NCBI GenBank assembly: GCA_016192705.1
Contig: JACPTQ010000013.1
Location: 1 to 64,000, forward strand
DNA: 64,000 nucleotides
Source of the DNA: Deltaproteobacteria bacterium
GTDB taxonomy: Bacteria > Myxococcota > JACPTQ01
Direction of reading: 5' to 3'
Position numbers and translations under genes: made by a program. Below are positions 1 to 9,762 of the stretch, one piece after another (position 1 is the first letter of the stretch; each line of letters opens with the position of its first letter). The notes beneath the pieces are model-generated. The model was not told the DNA's origin and did not search any database. It worked only from the letters and a program-made list of their open reading frames with translations.

Positions 1-1722
1 GACATCTTCACCATGGGCGCGAGGCCGATCGCGCTCCTCAACTCGCTGCGGTTCGGCCCGCTCGACGACCGGCGGAATGCTCGTCTCCTCGAGGGGGTCG
101 TCGCCGGCATCGCGGGCTACGGCAACAGCATCGGGATTCCAACCGTCGGCGGGGAGATCGCGTTCGAAGAGCCGTACTCGGGAAATCCGCTCGTAAACGT
201 TCTGTGCGTCGGGGTCGCCAAGGCCGACGCTCTCGTGAAGGGCTCCGCCAGCGGCGCAGGAAATCCCGTCTACTACGTGGGCGCCAAGACCGGCCGCGAC
301 GGGATTCACGGCGCGACGATGGCGAGTGCAGCGTTCGACGCGGCGAGCGAAGAACGGCGACCGACCGTGCAGGCGGGCGATCCGTTCGCGGAAAAGCTCG
401 TGCTTGAGGCGACGCTCGAAATCCTCGCGGGCGACGCGGTCGTCGGGATTCAAGACATGGGCGCGGCGGGGCTCACGTGCGGCGTGGTTGAAATGTCGCA
501 CAAGGGGGGATGCGGCATCGAGCTTGACTTGGATCGTGTTCCGCAGCGCGAAACGGGAATGACACCTTACGAGCTGATGTTGTCGGAGTCGCAGGAGCGG
601 ATGCTGCTCGTTGCGAAGGCGGGGCGTGAGGACGACGTCGCGGTGATTGCGCGGCGATGGGGGCTTTGCTGCGAAGTCGTGGGTCGCGTGATCGCCGAGC
701 GCCGCGCGCGCGTGCGGTGGAACGGCGAGGTGGTCGCCGATTTGCCGACGGCGCTGGTCGTCGATGAGGCGCCGCGCGATGAGGCACCGATCGATTCGTT
801 CGAAATCGGCTCCGGATTGGGCGCGCCTCTTCCTTGCGTCACAAATGAGGCGCTGCTCGCGCGTCTTTCATCGGCGACGACGGCATCAAAGGATTGGGTG
901 TACCGGCAGTACGACCACACGGTGCGCGCGGGGACGGTGGTTCCGCCCGGCGCCGGCGATGCGGGCGTCGTGCGAATTCCGGGGACGAGGCGCGCATTCG
1001 CGGTCGCGGTTGGTGATTCGGTGAACGACGCGGCCATAGCCGTTGCGTGCGTGGGCGCGGAGCCGGTCGCCATCACGAACTGCCTTAACTTCGGAAGCCC
1101 AAAAGATCGCGCGGTTCTCACCGGCTTTGCGAAGGCGGTCGCTGAAATCGGCGCCGAGTGTCGGGCCCTCGGGATTCCCGTGACGGGCGGTAACGTCAGC
1201 TTCTACAACGAAACCGACGGCGTCTCGATTCCACCGACGCCCGTCATCGGGATGCTCGGCGTCATCGAAGATCTTGCGCACGCGGTGACGGCGTCGTGGA
1301 AAGCGGCCGGCGACGAGATCGCGCTCGTCTCAGCCGGAGGCGACGTCGCGCGGCTCATTCGCTTCATGAGCGCGGGTGCGCGCGCGCGGCTCATCGCTTC
1401 GGCGCACGACGTTGGCGACGACGGACTCGAAGTCGCGCTCGCGGAGTCGTGTCTTCTGTCACGCGGGTTGGGGGCCACGGTGCGAGCCGATTGGCCGCGG
1501 CCCCATTCGAGCGCCGAAATTGTCGTGTCGTACGCGCCTTCCGCTTCCGGTCGGTTGACCGAAAGCGCGATGGCGAGTGGTGTCGAGTTGAAGCGGCTCG
1601 GGAAGGTGGGAGGCGACCGGCTGATTGTCAATGGGATGGGCGGCGCCATCGATGTGACGTTGCCAGCGCTCGCGGCGGCTTGGCGCGGGGCGATTCCGGC
1701 GCTCATGGGGAGCGCGCGCTGA
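1..1722 (+). CDS. purL: Phosphoribosylformylglycinamidine synthase subunit PurL (3' part)
   Basis: This is the carboxyl 573 codons of PurL. The reading frame is open at base 1 (D-I-F-T-M-G-A-R-P), so the start lies upstream of the window. The enzyme uses ATP and ammonia from PurQ to convert FGAR to FGAM in de novo purine synthesis. Visible family signatures are [12 protein letters not shown] near visible residues 99-110, the second-half signature [11 protein letters not shown] and [14 protein letters not shown]. No C-terminal glutaminase domain follows, so this is the short PurL that needs separate PurQ and PurS. Its TGA overlaps the ATG of purF, which indicates translational coupling in a purine operon. 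The identification is secure; only the N-terminus is missing. Confidence 0.95.
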   Translation, partial: DIFTMGARPIALLNSLRFGPLDDRRNARLLEGVVAGIAGYGNSIGIPTVGGEIAFEEPYSGNPLVNVLCVGVAKADALVKGSASGAGNPVYYVGAKTGRDGIHGATMASAAFDAASEERRPTVQAGDPFAEKLVLEATLEILAGDAVVGIQDMGAAGLTCGVVEMSHKGGCGIELDLDRVPQRETGMTPYELMLSESQERMLLVAKAGREDDVAVIARRWGLCCEVVGRVIAERRARVRWNGEVVADLPTALVVDEAPRDEAPIDSFEIGSGLGAPLPCVTNEALLARLSSATTASKDWVYRQYDHTVRAGTVVPPGAGDAGVVRIPGTRRAFAVAVGDSVNDAAIAVACVGAEPVAITNCLNFGSPKDRAVLTGFAKAVAEIGAECRALGIPVTGGNVSFYNETDGVSIPPTPVIGMLGVIEDLAHAVTASWKAAGDEIALVSAGGDVARLIRFMSAGARARLIASAHDVGDDGLEVALAESCLLSRGLGATVRADWPRPHSSAEIVVSYAPSASGRLTESAMASGVELKRLGKVGGDRLIVNGMGGAIDVTLPALAAAWRGAIPALMGSAR

Positions 1723-3077
1723 TGTGCGGCATAGCAGGCGTTTTTGGACACCCGGAAGCGGCGAAGCTGACGTACCTTGCGCTTCACGCACTCCAACATC
1801 GTGGTCAAGAGAGCGCCGGCATCGTTTCGTCGGACGGCACGCGGCTTTACGGGCATCGCGCCATGGGGCACGTTGCCGAGGCGTTTAGCGAAGAGCGCCT
1901 TACGAAACTTCCCGGGGATTCGGCGCTCGGTCATGTGCGTTACTCGACGGCCGGCGACAGCTCGCTTCGAAACTGCGGGCCATTTTGGGTTGACCACGCG
2001 CTCGGTCCGATCGCCGTCGCGCACAACGGGAACCTCACGAACGCTGAAACGCTGCGGCGCACGCTCGAAGAAGAGGGCGCGATTTTTCAGTCGACAACCG
2101 ACTCCGAGGCGTTTCTCCATCTCATCGCGCGCTCGCGCGAGGTCACGACGGTTGAGCGGATTCGTGAGGCGTTGAAGCGCGTTGAAGGCGCCTACTCGCT
2201 CATTTTCTTGACCGACCGATTCCTTGTGGCGGCGCGTGACCCGTACGGTTTTCGGCCGCTCGTGCTCGGGCGATTGCGCGACGCGTGGGTTGTCGCGAGC
2301 GAGACGTGCGCGTTTGACCTCATTGAGGCGACGTTTGAACGTGAAGTCGCGCCTGGCGAAATTGTCGTCATCGATGCGAACGGCGTGCGGTCTTTGCAAT
2401 CGCAACCGGCGCGCGAGGCGCGGTGCGTCTTTGAGCACATTTACTTTTCGCGTCCCGACTCGGTGGTGTTTGGAAAAAACGTTTACACCGTTCGCAATCA
2501 GCTGGGGCGCGAATTGGCGCGCGAACAGCCCGCCAAAGCCGATGTCGTCGTTCCAGTGCCGGACTCCGGCGTTCCCGCGGCGATAGGCTACGCCGCGGAG
2601 CTTGGCTTGCCGTTCGAGATGGGTCTCATTCGGTCACACTACGTCGGTCGAACTTTTATCGAGCCATCGCAATCGATTCGCCATTTTGGTGTGAAGCTAA
2701 AATTGAACGCGGCCCGAAGCGTCATCGAAGGTAAGCGCATTGTTGTTGTCGACGATTCGATCGTGCGCGGAACGACGTCACGGAAGATTGTTAAGATGAT
2801 TCGGCAGGCGGGTGCGACCGAGGTGCATTTGCGCATCAGCGCGCCGCCGACCACCGGCCCGTGCTTTTACGGTATCGATACGCCAACGAAGCGTGAGCTC
2901 ATTGCGTCGTCGCACAGCGTGGACGAAATCCGCGATTACCTGGGCGTCGACACGCTCGGCTATTTGTCGCTCGACGGCGTCCTGCGCGCCGCCGGCGCCG
3001 CGGACGGTCGCGGGTTTTGTCACGCGTGTTTCAGCGGCGACTACCCCGTTGGCGTTCGAGCGCAGGGCGGTGGTTAG
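1722..3077 (+). CDS. purF: Amidophosphoribosyltransferase PurF
   Basis: A 451-residue glutamine PRPP amidotransferase, catalysing the first committed step of purine synthesis. The ATG at 1722 overlaps the purL stop. This start is chosen because it places the catalytic Cys directly at position 2 (M-C-G-I-A-G-V-F-G), so no propeptide is present. The N-terminal Ntn glutaminase half carries the HNGNLTNAE signature. The PRPP loop [12 protein letters not shown] lies near residues 342-353. Cysteines in [13 protein letters not shown] and the terminal [10 protein letters not shown] fit the Bacillus-type enzyme that carries a 4Fe-4S cluster; cluster binding is inferred from family knowledge. A mobile-looking inverted repeat begins at the base after the TAG stop. 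Confidence 0.96.
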   Translation: MCGIAGVFGHPEAAKLTYLALHALQHRGQESAGIVSSDGTRLYGHRAMGHVAEAFSEERLTKLPGDSALGHVRYSTAGDSSLRNCGPFWVDHALGPIAVAHNGNLTNAETLRRTLEEEGAIFQSTTDSEAFLHLIARSREVTTVERIREALKRVEGAYSLIFLTDRFLVAARDPYGFRPLVLGRLRDAWVVASETCAFDLIEATFEREVAPGEIVVIDANGVRSLQSQPAREARCVFEHIYFSRPDSVVFGKNVYTVRNQLGRELAREQPAKADVVVPVPDSGVPAAIGYAAELGLPFEMGLIRSHYVGRTFIEPSQSIRHFGVKLKLNAARSVIEGKRIVVVDDSIVRGTTSRKIVKMIRQAGATEVHLRISAPPTTGPCFYGIDTPTKRELIASSHSVDEIRDYLGVDTLGYLSLDGVLRAAGAADGRGFCHACFSGDYPVGVRAQGGG

Positions 3078-3291
3078 CAGGATGCTGAAAAACCCCTTCG
3101 AAGCCCGCGAGGGCGACTGAAACGCTCGCCGCGCGCACGGTTGGCGCAGCAGCGACTCTGAGGGCGCATCTGAAACGCGCGCTTTTCGGCTGGCTTATGG
3201 AGACGCCCGAAGAGCGAGCAGACCAAGAGGTCTGCGAGCGCGGAGCTGCGGAGACAACCGGAGCGCGCGGCGGGCGTTTTTCCGCATCCTG
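3078..3291. repeat. Inverted-repeat (MITE-like) element filling the purF/transglutaminase gap
   Basis: The 214-bp interval is bounded by near-perfect 16-bp inverted termini: CAGGATGCTGAAAAAC at 3078-3093 and its complement GTTTTTCCGCATCCTG at 3276-3291, with one mismatch. It occupies exactly the space between the stop codons of two convergent genes. The same end sequences recur at 15829-15980. No open frame inside resembles a protein. The A-tract/T-tract ends could serve as a bidirectional terminator; that function is inference. Confidence 0.7.
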
Positions 3292-5499
3292 TTAGATCGA
3301 CTTGACAATCGCCACCATTCGTTCGATTTCGCCCGGTGCCGCCGGCCGCTCCCCAAACCGTAGCTCTTCGTAGACCGTCGACACATCGCGAACTTTCGGC
3401 CAGAGCACCGTCGCGTGGAGGTGAACGAATCCGAGGAATTCGCGTGCCGTGTGGCAGTTGCGCTTCTTAACGCCGTGACGTTCGAGTCGCGCGACCATGT
3501 CGTTGTAAACTTTGGTCACGCGCCGTTTCTCGACAACGCGCGGTCCGTCAACCTGTTTTCGCACAGGATGCGGAACGCCACGGCGTCCCCTGAACACGAA
3601 CCAGATGATGACGGCCGCGAGCAGCAGACTCACGACGACGATACGGGGCGTGGGGGATGCTGGGACAATGCGGCCGTCCTTCGTGCGCGTCGATCCACTG
3701 AAGAGGCCCCTGAAGAAATTTCCCACGTCGCGAAAAAATCCCACCTGCTTCGAAAGATCGAATTCGACGACCCATTTGTACCAACGGAGGCGCAGCGAAT
3801 CGATCCACTCTTCGATGCGCCCGGTCCAACCGATGATGCGGGGCGCGCCGCGGGATGGCGGTGTCGGGTCAAACGTGATCCACGAATGCGTTTCTGCGCC
3901 GCGTACGTCGGGGCCCGGCGCTCGCGGAACGTTAAAGAAAACTTCGACCCACGAGTGCGCGTCCTGCTGCCGAATCGTGTAGTACTTTCCGAAGTCGTTC
4001 CATTCGCCGCCGAGGAATCCGTTGACGGTGCGCGCGGGGATCCCCGCGGCCCGAAGGAGCAGGGTCATCGCGGACGCGAAGTACTCGCAGTGCCCTTCTT
4101 TGCGAACGAAAAGAAACTCCTCCACGGGGTCGAGCTGTGTCTCGCGTTTCATCTCCGTCGTGTAACGGAAATTCGCGTGGAGCCACTTCTGGATCGCGAC
4201 CGCCTTGTCGTAATTGTTCGAAAGTCCCGCCGTCAGCTCGTGCGCGAGCTTTGGGATCTTGTGCGAGAGTTCCGTCGAAAACTGGAGATAGAGACCGAAC
4301 TCGGTTGAAACATCGCCGGGGGCTGCGCGGAGCGCATTTGCTGGGGGCTCTCGCAGCGACACATACGCATTGTAGTGAGCGCTCTCGCTGCCGTGCCGAC
4401 TCATCGTGACGTCACCATGGTCGTCTCGTTTAACGAGGCGGCGCTTTCCAATCATCACTTCGGCGAGTCGCCCCGGGAATTCGATGGCGCGAAGGTCGCC
4501 CGCGAAGAAGACCGCTTCGGTGGAGAGCGGTTCAAGGAAGACGGTCATTCTTGTAATCTCGGGCGCGTCGATGTTGGGTCGTTGGCGTCCGAAGAAAAGG
4601 AAATCGCCTGATTGCGCGGCTGGTTTGGGGCGCGACCGCGTTTTCGACCAAACGCCCTTGTCGTATCGATCGAGCGCGATTCCGCGCCAGCGAAAATTGA
4701 GCGGACGCAGTCCCTGAAGCGACGGAATTTCGACGCGCATCACGACCTGGGTGTTGTCGCGGATGGTTCCGAATTGCCCGAGCTGCACGCGCTCGCTGAA
4801 GCCAGCGACGGTGATGCCGCCGCGGGTCTTTGAAACGAAAAGGCCGAACCCGAGGCGTGGAAAAAGGAGAAAGATCGCGGACGAGAGCAAAAAGACGATG
4901 AGCGAGATGACCGACGTTCCGACAAGGAACGAGCCGCCAACGATTCGACGCGAGTTCAGAATGCGGTCGACTTGGATTCGCTCGGACACGCCTTGTTCGG
5001 GGCGATGTTTGAGGAGGTAGTTGTCTTCCATTTCGCGTTTGAGATGAAAGAGGATGAGCGTCCAGGTTGCGAAGATGACGTACAGCAAGAAAAAGACGGC
5101 GAACGAGAGATCGGTGTTGAGCGCAGCCGCCGCGACGAGCATCAGAAACGAGACGACATAGATCTGAAGGTAATCGCGCGAGAGGCGGCGGTTAAAGAGT
5201 TTGTTGATTTCGATGAAGGTCAAGAAGTGAATGCCGAGCGAGAGCGGGTCGCCTGAGCCCGCACCGGCCAGGAGGACTTCCGCAAGGAGGTAGAGAAGAA
5301 CGATGATCGTGAGGATGTTCCAGACGACGTTGTAGCGGCGCGGGTCGACGCGCGGTGGTTCCCAGAACCAAGAGAGCGGCACCGCAACGGCAAAGAGGAC
5401 TGAGAAGTGCGGCGCAACTTCGCCGGAAAAGTAGAGGGCGAGAAAGGCCGACGACACCATCGCGTACGAGGAAAGTTTGTGGAGAAGCGCAAACCTCAC
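3292..5499 (-). CDS. Membrane-anchored transglutaminase-like protein (DUF3488/TgpA type)
   Basis: A 735-residue integral-membrane transglutaminase-like protein. The N-terminal third is hydrophobic with several membrane spans (DUF3488-like). The transglutaminase core shows an apparent triad: Cys471 in EGHCEYFASAM, His515 in DAHSWVEVFF and Asp544 in TFDPTPPSR. A further span near residues 635-652 (VVVSLLLAAVIIWFVF) is followed by a cytosolic DUF4129-like tail. It is the last gene of a MoxR-DUF58-transglutaminase set; its start overlaps the end of the DUF58 gene by four bases. That gene combination is widespread in bacteria. The substrate is unknown; peptidase or cross-linking activity on envelope proteins is inferred from the family. 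Confidence 0.88.
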   Translation of the reverse strand: MRFALLHKLSSYAMVSSAFLALYFSGEVAPHFSVLFAVAVPLSWFWEPPRVDPRRYNVVWNILTIIVLLYLLAEVLLAGAGSGDPLSLGIHFLTFIEINKLFNRRLSRDYLQIYVVSFLMLVAAAALNTDLSFAVFFLLYVIFATWTLILFHLKREMEDNYLLKHRPEQGVSERIQVDRILNSRRIVGGSFLVGTSVISLIVFLLSSAIFLLFPRLGFGLFVSKTRGGITVAGFSERVQLGQFGTIRDNTQVVMRVEIPSLQGLRPLNFRWRGIALDRYDKGVWSKTRSRPKPAAQSGDFLFFGRQRPNIDAPEITRMTVFLEPLSTEAVFFAGDLRAIEFPGRLAEVMIGKRRLVKRDDHGDVTMSRHGSESAHYNAYVSLREPPANALRAAPGDVSTEFGLYLQFSTELSHKIPKLAHELTAGLSNNYDKAVAIQKWLHANFRYTTEMKRETQLDPVEEFLFVRKEGHCEYFASAMTLLLRAAGIPARTVNGFLGGEWNDFGKYYTIRQQDAHSWVEVFFNVPRAPGPDVRGAETHSWITFDPTPPSRGAPRIIGWTGRIEEWIDSLRLRWYKWVVEFDLSKQVGFFRDVGNFFRGLFSGSTRTKDGRIVPASPTPRIVVVSLLLAAVIIWFVFRGRRGVPHPVRKQVDGPRVVEKRRVTKVYNDMVARLERHGVKKRNCHTAREFLGFVHLHATVLWPKVRDVSTVYEELRFGERPAAPGEIERMVAIVKSI

Positions 5500-6614
5500 G
5501 CTTCCCCCACCTCGATAATCTGAGTGAACGTCTTTTTGGCCGGAAGGAGGTGGGCCGCGCGGCGATGCACGACGCCGATGCGGTCAACGCGCGCGCCTTT
5601 CGGGAGGAGGAACGGCTTGGGCTCGCGCTCGAACTTAAGGACGGCGCACGCGCGGAGAATGCGGAGCGCCTGGTCGCGGCCGTGAGCGGGTGGAATCGCG
5701 CCTTCGAGCGTGACGAGCGAGACCGCGTTTCCGAGAGCGATAAAGTGGCAAACGAGCGACGCGGCTATCGAGACGAGGCGTTCGCGCTCGTTGATGTACG
5801 CGGGGGTTTCTTCGCCAACATCGCCGGAGAAGAGGCAGATGGCGACTTGGCGTGCGGCCTCTTCTTCGCGCTCACGGATAAGTAGGTGGCCGACTTTCGC
5901 CGTGGCCTTCCAGTGGATCTCGCGCGAATCGTCGCCGGGGTGGAATTCGCGAAGCGAATAAAAATCTTCGCCACGGCCCACGCGCGTGCGCGATGTTTCG
6001 CCCATTGATGGGTGGACCATCGTGAGAAGCGAGCGGATGTCAACGAGTTCCGGGAAGACGACGACATCGGCGGGGGCTTCGACGACGCGCGATTTTCGGA
6101 ACAAAGCGAACGGGAACTTCGTCGACACGCGAAAACCGGTCAGCGCATATCGGCCGCGACGCGGGAATTCGTAACGGTAGGACGTTTGTTGGACTCGCCC
6201 AGACGGGACCTTTAGGAAGTAACATTTTTTTTCGAGCGGCCGATCGCCAAGCAGGTCTTCGACTTCGATCGAATACGACGGGTAACGCCGCTTTGAGTTC
6301 GCGAGCGAAATGCCCATAAGGAAAGGACGCTTTGCGTGAATCGAGTCGGGCGGGGCGCGGCGCACTTCGAGGCGGCGAAGCGTCACCTCGGACAAGATGC
6401 CGCTCACGATGATGAGTGAAAGCGTCATGCCGAGAATGAGGTAGAGGAGGTTGTTGCCGGTGTTGATGGCCGCGAGACCGACGCCGAGCGAGATGAAGAA
6501 GAAATACCAGCCCTCCCGCGTGAAGCGGAGGCGGCGCGGTGGGCGCATGTAGCGGCGGAAGCGTTCCCAGCGCGTCAGCGACGGACTCGTGAGAGCCGTA
6601 AGCGCCGTTCCCAT
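5496..6614 (-). CDS. DUF58 domain protein
   Basis: A 372-residue protein with two close hydrophobic spans after a basic N-terminus (EGWYFFFISLGVGLAAINTG, then the LYLILGMTLSLIIVSG stretch). A DUF58/von Willebrand A-like domain follows. The DUF58 signature is clear: GRGEDFYSLREFHPGDDSREIHWKATAK. It sits between the MoxR ATPase gene, two bases upstream, and the transglutaminase gene, which it overlaps by four bases, so the three are almost certainly one transcript. MoxR-DUF58 pairs are thought to act as chaperone-like modules for envelope or metal-containing complexes. The client here cannot be read from the sequence, though the linked transglutaminase is the obvious candidate. Confidence 0.88.
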   Translation of the reverse strand: MGTALTALTSPSLTRWERFRRYMRPPRRLRFTREGWYFFFISLGVGLAAINTGNNLLYLILGMTLSLIIVSGILSEVTLRRLEVRRAPPDSIHAKRPFLMGISLANSKRRYPSYSIEVEDLLGDRPLEKKCYFLKVPSGRVQQTSYRYEFPRRGRYALTGFRVSTKFPFALFRKSRVVEAPADVVVFPELVDIRSLLTMVHPSMGETSRTRVGRGEDFYSLREFHPGDDSREIHWKATAKVGHLLIREREEEAARQVAICLFSGDVGEETPAYINERERLVSIAASLVCHFIALGNAVSLVTLEGAIPPAHGRDQALRILRACAVLKFEREPKPFLLPKGARVDRIGVVHRRAAHLLPAKKTFTQIIEVGEA

Positions 6615-6616
6615 GG

Positions 6617-7585
6617 TCAGCTGGGGATCGGGATGCGCTCGAGGATTTCGCGAATGATGCGGTCGGCCTCCTCGCGCATTCCGCCAACGGTGTCGTGCGC
6701 ACGCGAGACAACCACGCGGTGCGCAAAGGTCGCGACGGCGAGGTCTTTGGCGTCGTCGGGGAGCACGAAGGCGCGTCCATCGAGAAACGCACGTGCTTTC
6801 GCCGCGTGGTGGAGCCCGAGTGCGCCGCGCGTCGAGACGCCGAGTTCGAGGAGCGGTGATTCGCGCGTTTCGCGGACGACCTGGATGATGTAGTCGTCGA
6901 TCGATGGGTCGACCGTGACGTCGTCGACCGCCGCTTGCATCGCAAGAACGTCGCTTGCGCTCGCGACCTGTGTCACGGTCTCAATGGGCGCTTGGCTTTT
7001 GCGGTCCTGGAGGATTTGTCGTTCAACGGCGTCTCCGGGGTATCCGATGGTGATGCGCAAAAGGAAGCGGTCCATCTGCGATTCGGGAAGTGGGTAGGTC
7101 CCGTAGTGTTCGACCGGGTTTTGCGTTGCGATGACGATGAACGGCGGTGCGAGGTGGTGCGTAATGTCCTCGATGGTGACTTGGCCGTCGCTCATCGCTT
7201 CGAGGAGACAGCTTTGCGTTTTCGGTGTGGTGCGGTTGATCTCGTCGGCGAGAATCACGTTCGCGAAGATGGGGCCGCGCTTGAATTCGAACACGGCGTC
7301 TTTCGGGTTCCAAACCGAAACGCCGAGAACATCCGACGGCAAGAGGTCGCTCGTGAACTGGATTCGCTGAAACGTGCACCCCACCGAGCGCGCAACCGCC
7401 TGCGCGAGCGTTGTCTTGCCGACACCCGGCACGTCTTCGATGAGCACGTGTCCGCGCGCGAGGAACGCCGTGAGGGCCAGGCGGACCGCTTCGGGCTTGC
7501 CTTTGACCGCGACGGCGACACTTTCCTCCAAACGACGGACGGCATCGGACCAGGGCGCGCGCGGAACGGGTGCGAATTTCTGCAT
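6617..7585 (-). CDS. MoxR-family AAA+ ATPase
   Basis: A 322-residue AAA+ ATPase of the MoxR branch. Walker A is at residues 52-59 (VPGVGKTT), Walker B is VILADEINRT, and the sensor 1 region is FIVIATQNPVEHYGTYPLPE. The MoxR signature PLPESQMDRFLLRI is present. The length matches the family. It is the promoter-proximal gene of the minus-strand operon with DUF58 and transglutaminase genes, and is transcribed divergently from pilT with a gap of only 62 bp that must carry both promoters. It probably remodels or helps assemble the DUF58-associated complex; this is inference from the family. Confidence 0.93.
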   Translation of the reverse strand: MQKFAPVPRAPWSDAVRRLEESVAVAVKGKPEAVRLALTAFLARGHVLIEDVPGVGKTTLAQAVARSVGCTFQRIQFTSDLLPSDVLGVSVWNPKDAVFEFKRGPIFANVILADEINRTTPKTQSCLLEAMSDGQVTIEDITHHLAPPFIVIATQNPVEHYGTYPLPESQMDRFLLRITIGYPGDAVERQILQDRKSQAPIETVTQVASASDVLAMQAAVDDVTVDPSIDDYIIQVVRETRESPLLELGVSTRGALGLHHAAKARAFLDGRAFVLPDDAKDLAVATFAHRVVVSRAHDTVGGMREEADRIIREILERIPIPS

Positions 7586-7647
7586 CGGTCTTTAGTGTAC
7601 TGGATGGGAAACGGCGAGGGAAGCGACCTGTGGTACGATGGGATCCG

Positions 7648-8907
7648 ATGGTCGAGCTCAACGATGTTTTGAAAATCGCCATTCAGACGGGCGCGTCGGA
7701 CGTTCACTTTAAGGTCGGGTTGCCGCCGATGTTTCGCGTCGACGGCGATCTTTTGCCGCTGAAAGAAGCCGCGCGCCTCTCACCGGATGACGTGGCGGCG
7801 ATTGCGGGCGCCATGATGAACGAGAGCCAGCAACAGCGCTTCAACGAAACGCGCGAAATGGATCTCGCGTACAGCGTTTCGGGACTCGGCCGGTTTCGCG
7901 TCAACGTTTTTCAGCAGCGTGGCACGATCGGCCTCGCGCTCCGCGTGATTCCGAACCGCGTGCGGTCTATCGACGAGCTGATGCTGCCCAAGGTGATCGA
8001 GAAGCTCGCGCTCGAGCCGCGCGGGCTCATCTTGGTGACGGGCGTGACCGGGAGCGGCAAGTCGACGACGCTCGCTGGAATGATCGACGCGATCAACCAG
8101 CGGCGCGCTTGCCACATCATGACGATCGAGGACCCGATTGAATATCTGATTCGTGATAAGCGCTCCGTTATTAACCAGCGCGAAATCGGGATCGACACGG
8201 CGACGTTTGCGCACGCGCTTCGAAGCGCGCTCAGGCAAGACCCGGACGTTATTCTCGTCGGCGAAATGCGGGATCCCGAGACGATCGAAACGGCGCTGAA
8301 CGCGGCTGAAACGGGGCACCTTGTCATGAGCACCTTGCACACGCTGGACGCGACCGAGACGATTAACCGAATTGTCGCCGCGTTTCCGCCGCATCAACAG
8401 AAGCAGGTGCGGCTGCAAGTGTCGTCGGTGCTCAAGGCGGTCATTTCGCAGCGGCTGGTCGTGCGGCAAGACGGGCGTGGGCGCGTGCCGGCGCTCGAAA
8501 TCCTTGTGAACACGTCGTACGTGCGCGAGTTGATTGAGGACAAGGAGCGGACGAAGGAGATTGGCGAGGCGATTGCGAAGGGGCAATCGAGCTACGGCAT
8601 GCAGACGTTTGATCAGTCGCTGATGGCGCTCTATTCGGCGGGGTACATTTCATATGACGAGGCGCTTCGGCAAGCGTCGAACCCGGCCGATTTTGCGCTT
8701 CGCGTTTCGGGAATCGCGAACACTTCGGATGCGCGCTGGGAGAATGTCGCTCCCCCGCAAGCGGCCCCGGCTGCTGCAGCGACACCCGCGCCTCGGGCGC
8801 GACAGACTGGAGCGGCGCCGCCGGCTGCGGCTCCGAGCGGTGCGAAGCAGAAGAGCGCGGCCACCGAAGGGGAAGACGACATGCAAATCGAGCGGTTCGG
8901 TCGGTAG
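7648..8907 (+). CDS. pilT: Type IV pilus retraction ATPase PilT
   Basis: A 419-residue secretion/retraction ATPase. The ATG at 7648 (MVELNDVLKIA) is chosen because it gives the usual PilT N-terminus; an upstream ATG at 7570 lies in the divergent promoter region. Walker A is GVTGSGKSTT at residues 132-141, followed by an Asp box, Walker B region ILVGEMRDPETIETAL and His box HLVMSTLHT. PilT hydrolyses ATP at the inner-membrane base of the pilus to depolymerise pilin for twitching motility. The protein is about 70 residues longer than typical because of an Ala/Pro-rich tail ending in the acidic EGEDDMQIERFGR. No other pilus genes are nearby. PilU is an alternative name, but the motifs cannot separate the two. 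Confidence 0.92.
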   Translation: MVELNDVLKIAIQTGASDVHFKVGLPPMFRVDGDLLPLKEAARLSPDDVAAIAGAMMNESQQQRFNETREMDLAYSVSGLGRFRVNVFQQRGTIGLALRVIPNRVRSIDELMLPKVIEKLALEPRGLILVTGVTGSGKSTTLAGMIDAINQRRACHIMTIEDPIEYLIRDKRSVINQREIGIDTATFAHALRSALRQDPDVILVGEMRDPETIETALNAAETGHLVMSTLHTLDATETINRIVAAFPPHQQKQVRLQVSSVLKAVISQRLVVRQDGRGRVPALEILVNTSYVRELIEDKERTKEIGEAIAKGQSSYGMQTFDQSLMALYSAGYISYDEALRQASNPADFALRVSGIANTSDARWENVAPPQAAPAAAATPAPRARQTGAAPPAAAPSGAKQKSAATEGEDDMQIERFGR

Positions 8908-9734
8908 TGTCTGAAAGCCGCGCGGCGATTTTCGCGGATCTCCACTGTCACTCGCTCTATTCAGACGGCGTTGATCGCGCGGACGAGGTAGCGCGAAAGG
9001 CGGCCGCGGCCGGCCTCAAGGCGGTCGCGCTCACGGACCACGACACGACGGAAGGATGGGACGAATTCAGCGAATCGGCGCGGTCGTGCGGGGTAGAGCC
9101 CATTCCGGGAATCGAGGTGAGTGCGACGCACGGTCGCGAAGTGCACGTGCTTGGTCTCTTCATCGACCCACGAGATGCGGCGATTCGCGTGTACGCGAAG
9201 TCACGGCGTGATGCGCGGGGTGCGCGGGTTCGCCGAATCTGCGCGAGGCTCGCGGAACTGGGCATGCGCGTTGACGGTAATGAAATCGTCGCGAAGGCGG
9301 GGTGCAACGCGGGGCGGCCACATGTCGCGCGGGCACTCGTCGCGGCGGGTCACGCATCGTCTGTTTCGCAGGCGTTTCAAAAGTGGTTGGGCGACGGTCG
9401 ACCTGCGTACGTCGAGTACGAACGAATCGCGGCGGTGGATGCGATTGCGATGATTCGCTCGGCCGGCGGGCTCGCGTCGCTCGCGCACCCGGGACTCACG
9501 GACGTCGATCGCCACATGGCGGGGCTCGTGGCCGCGGGACTCGGCGCCATCGAGGCGTATCACGCCGATCACACGGGCGCGACGGCCGCGCGGTACGTTC
9601 GATTGGCCGCGACGCTTGGCGTCTGCGTCACAGGCGGGAGCGATCGCCACGGCGACGAATCGCCCGGACGCCATGTTTTTGGCTCTGCGGGGCTCATTGC
9701 CGATGATTTTCGACAGCTTGTGGCGCGGCGGTAG
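8907..9734 (+). CDS. PHP-domain metal-dependent phosphoesterase
   Basis: A 275-residue polymerase-and-histidinol-phosphatase (PHP) fold protein. The GTG start at 8907 overlaps the pilT TAG by one base, implying translational coupling. Metal-binding motifs are present in order: DLHCHSLYSDG, LTDHDTTEGWDEF, GIEVSA, a central HVARALVAAGHASS helix, LAHPG and the terminal GGSDRHGD. This layout matches the YciV/TrpH group; a characterised E. coli member (RNase AM, formerly TrpH) is a 5'-3' exonuclease/nucleotidase. The exact substrate cannot be assigned from sequence. Confidence 0.88.
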   Translation: MSESRAAIFADLHCHSLYSDGVDRADEVARKAAAAGLKAVALTDHDTTEGWDEFSESARSCGVEPIPGIEVSATHGREVHVLGLFIDPRDAAIRVYAKSRRDARGARVRRICARLAELGMRVDGNEIVAKAGCNAGRPHVARALVAAGHASSVSQAFQKWLGDGRPAYVEYERIAAVDAIAMIRSAGGLASLAHPGLTDVDRHMAGLVAAGLGAIEAYHADHTGATAARYVRLAATLGVCVTGGSDRHGDESPGRHVFGSAGLIADDFRQLVARR

Positions 9735-9762
9735 GCGCGAAACCACTATGATAGGGTGAGGC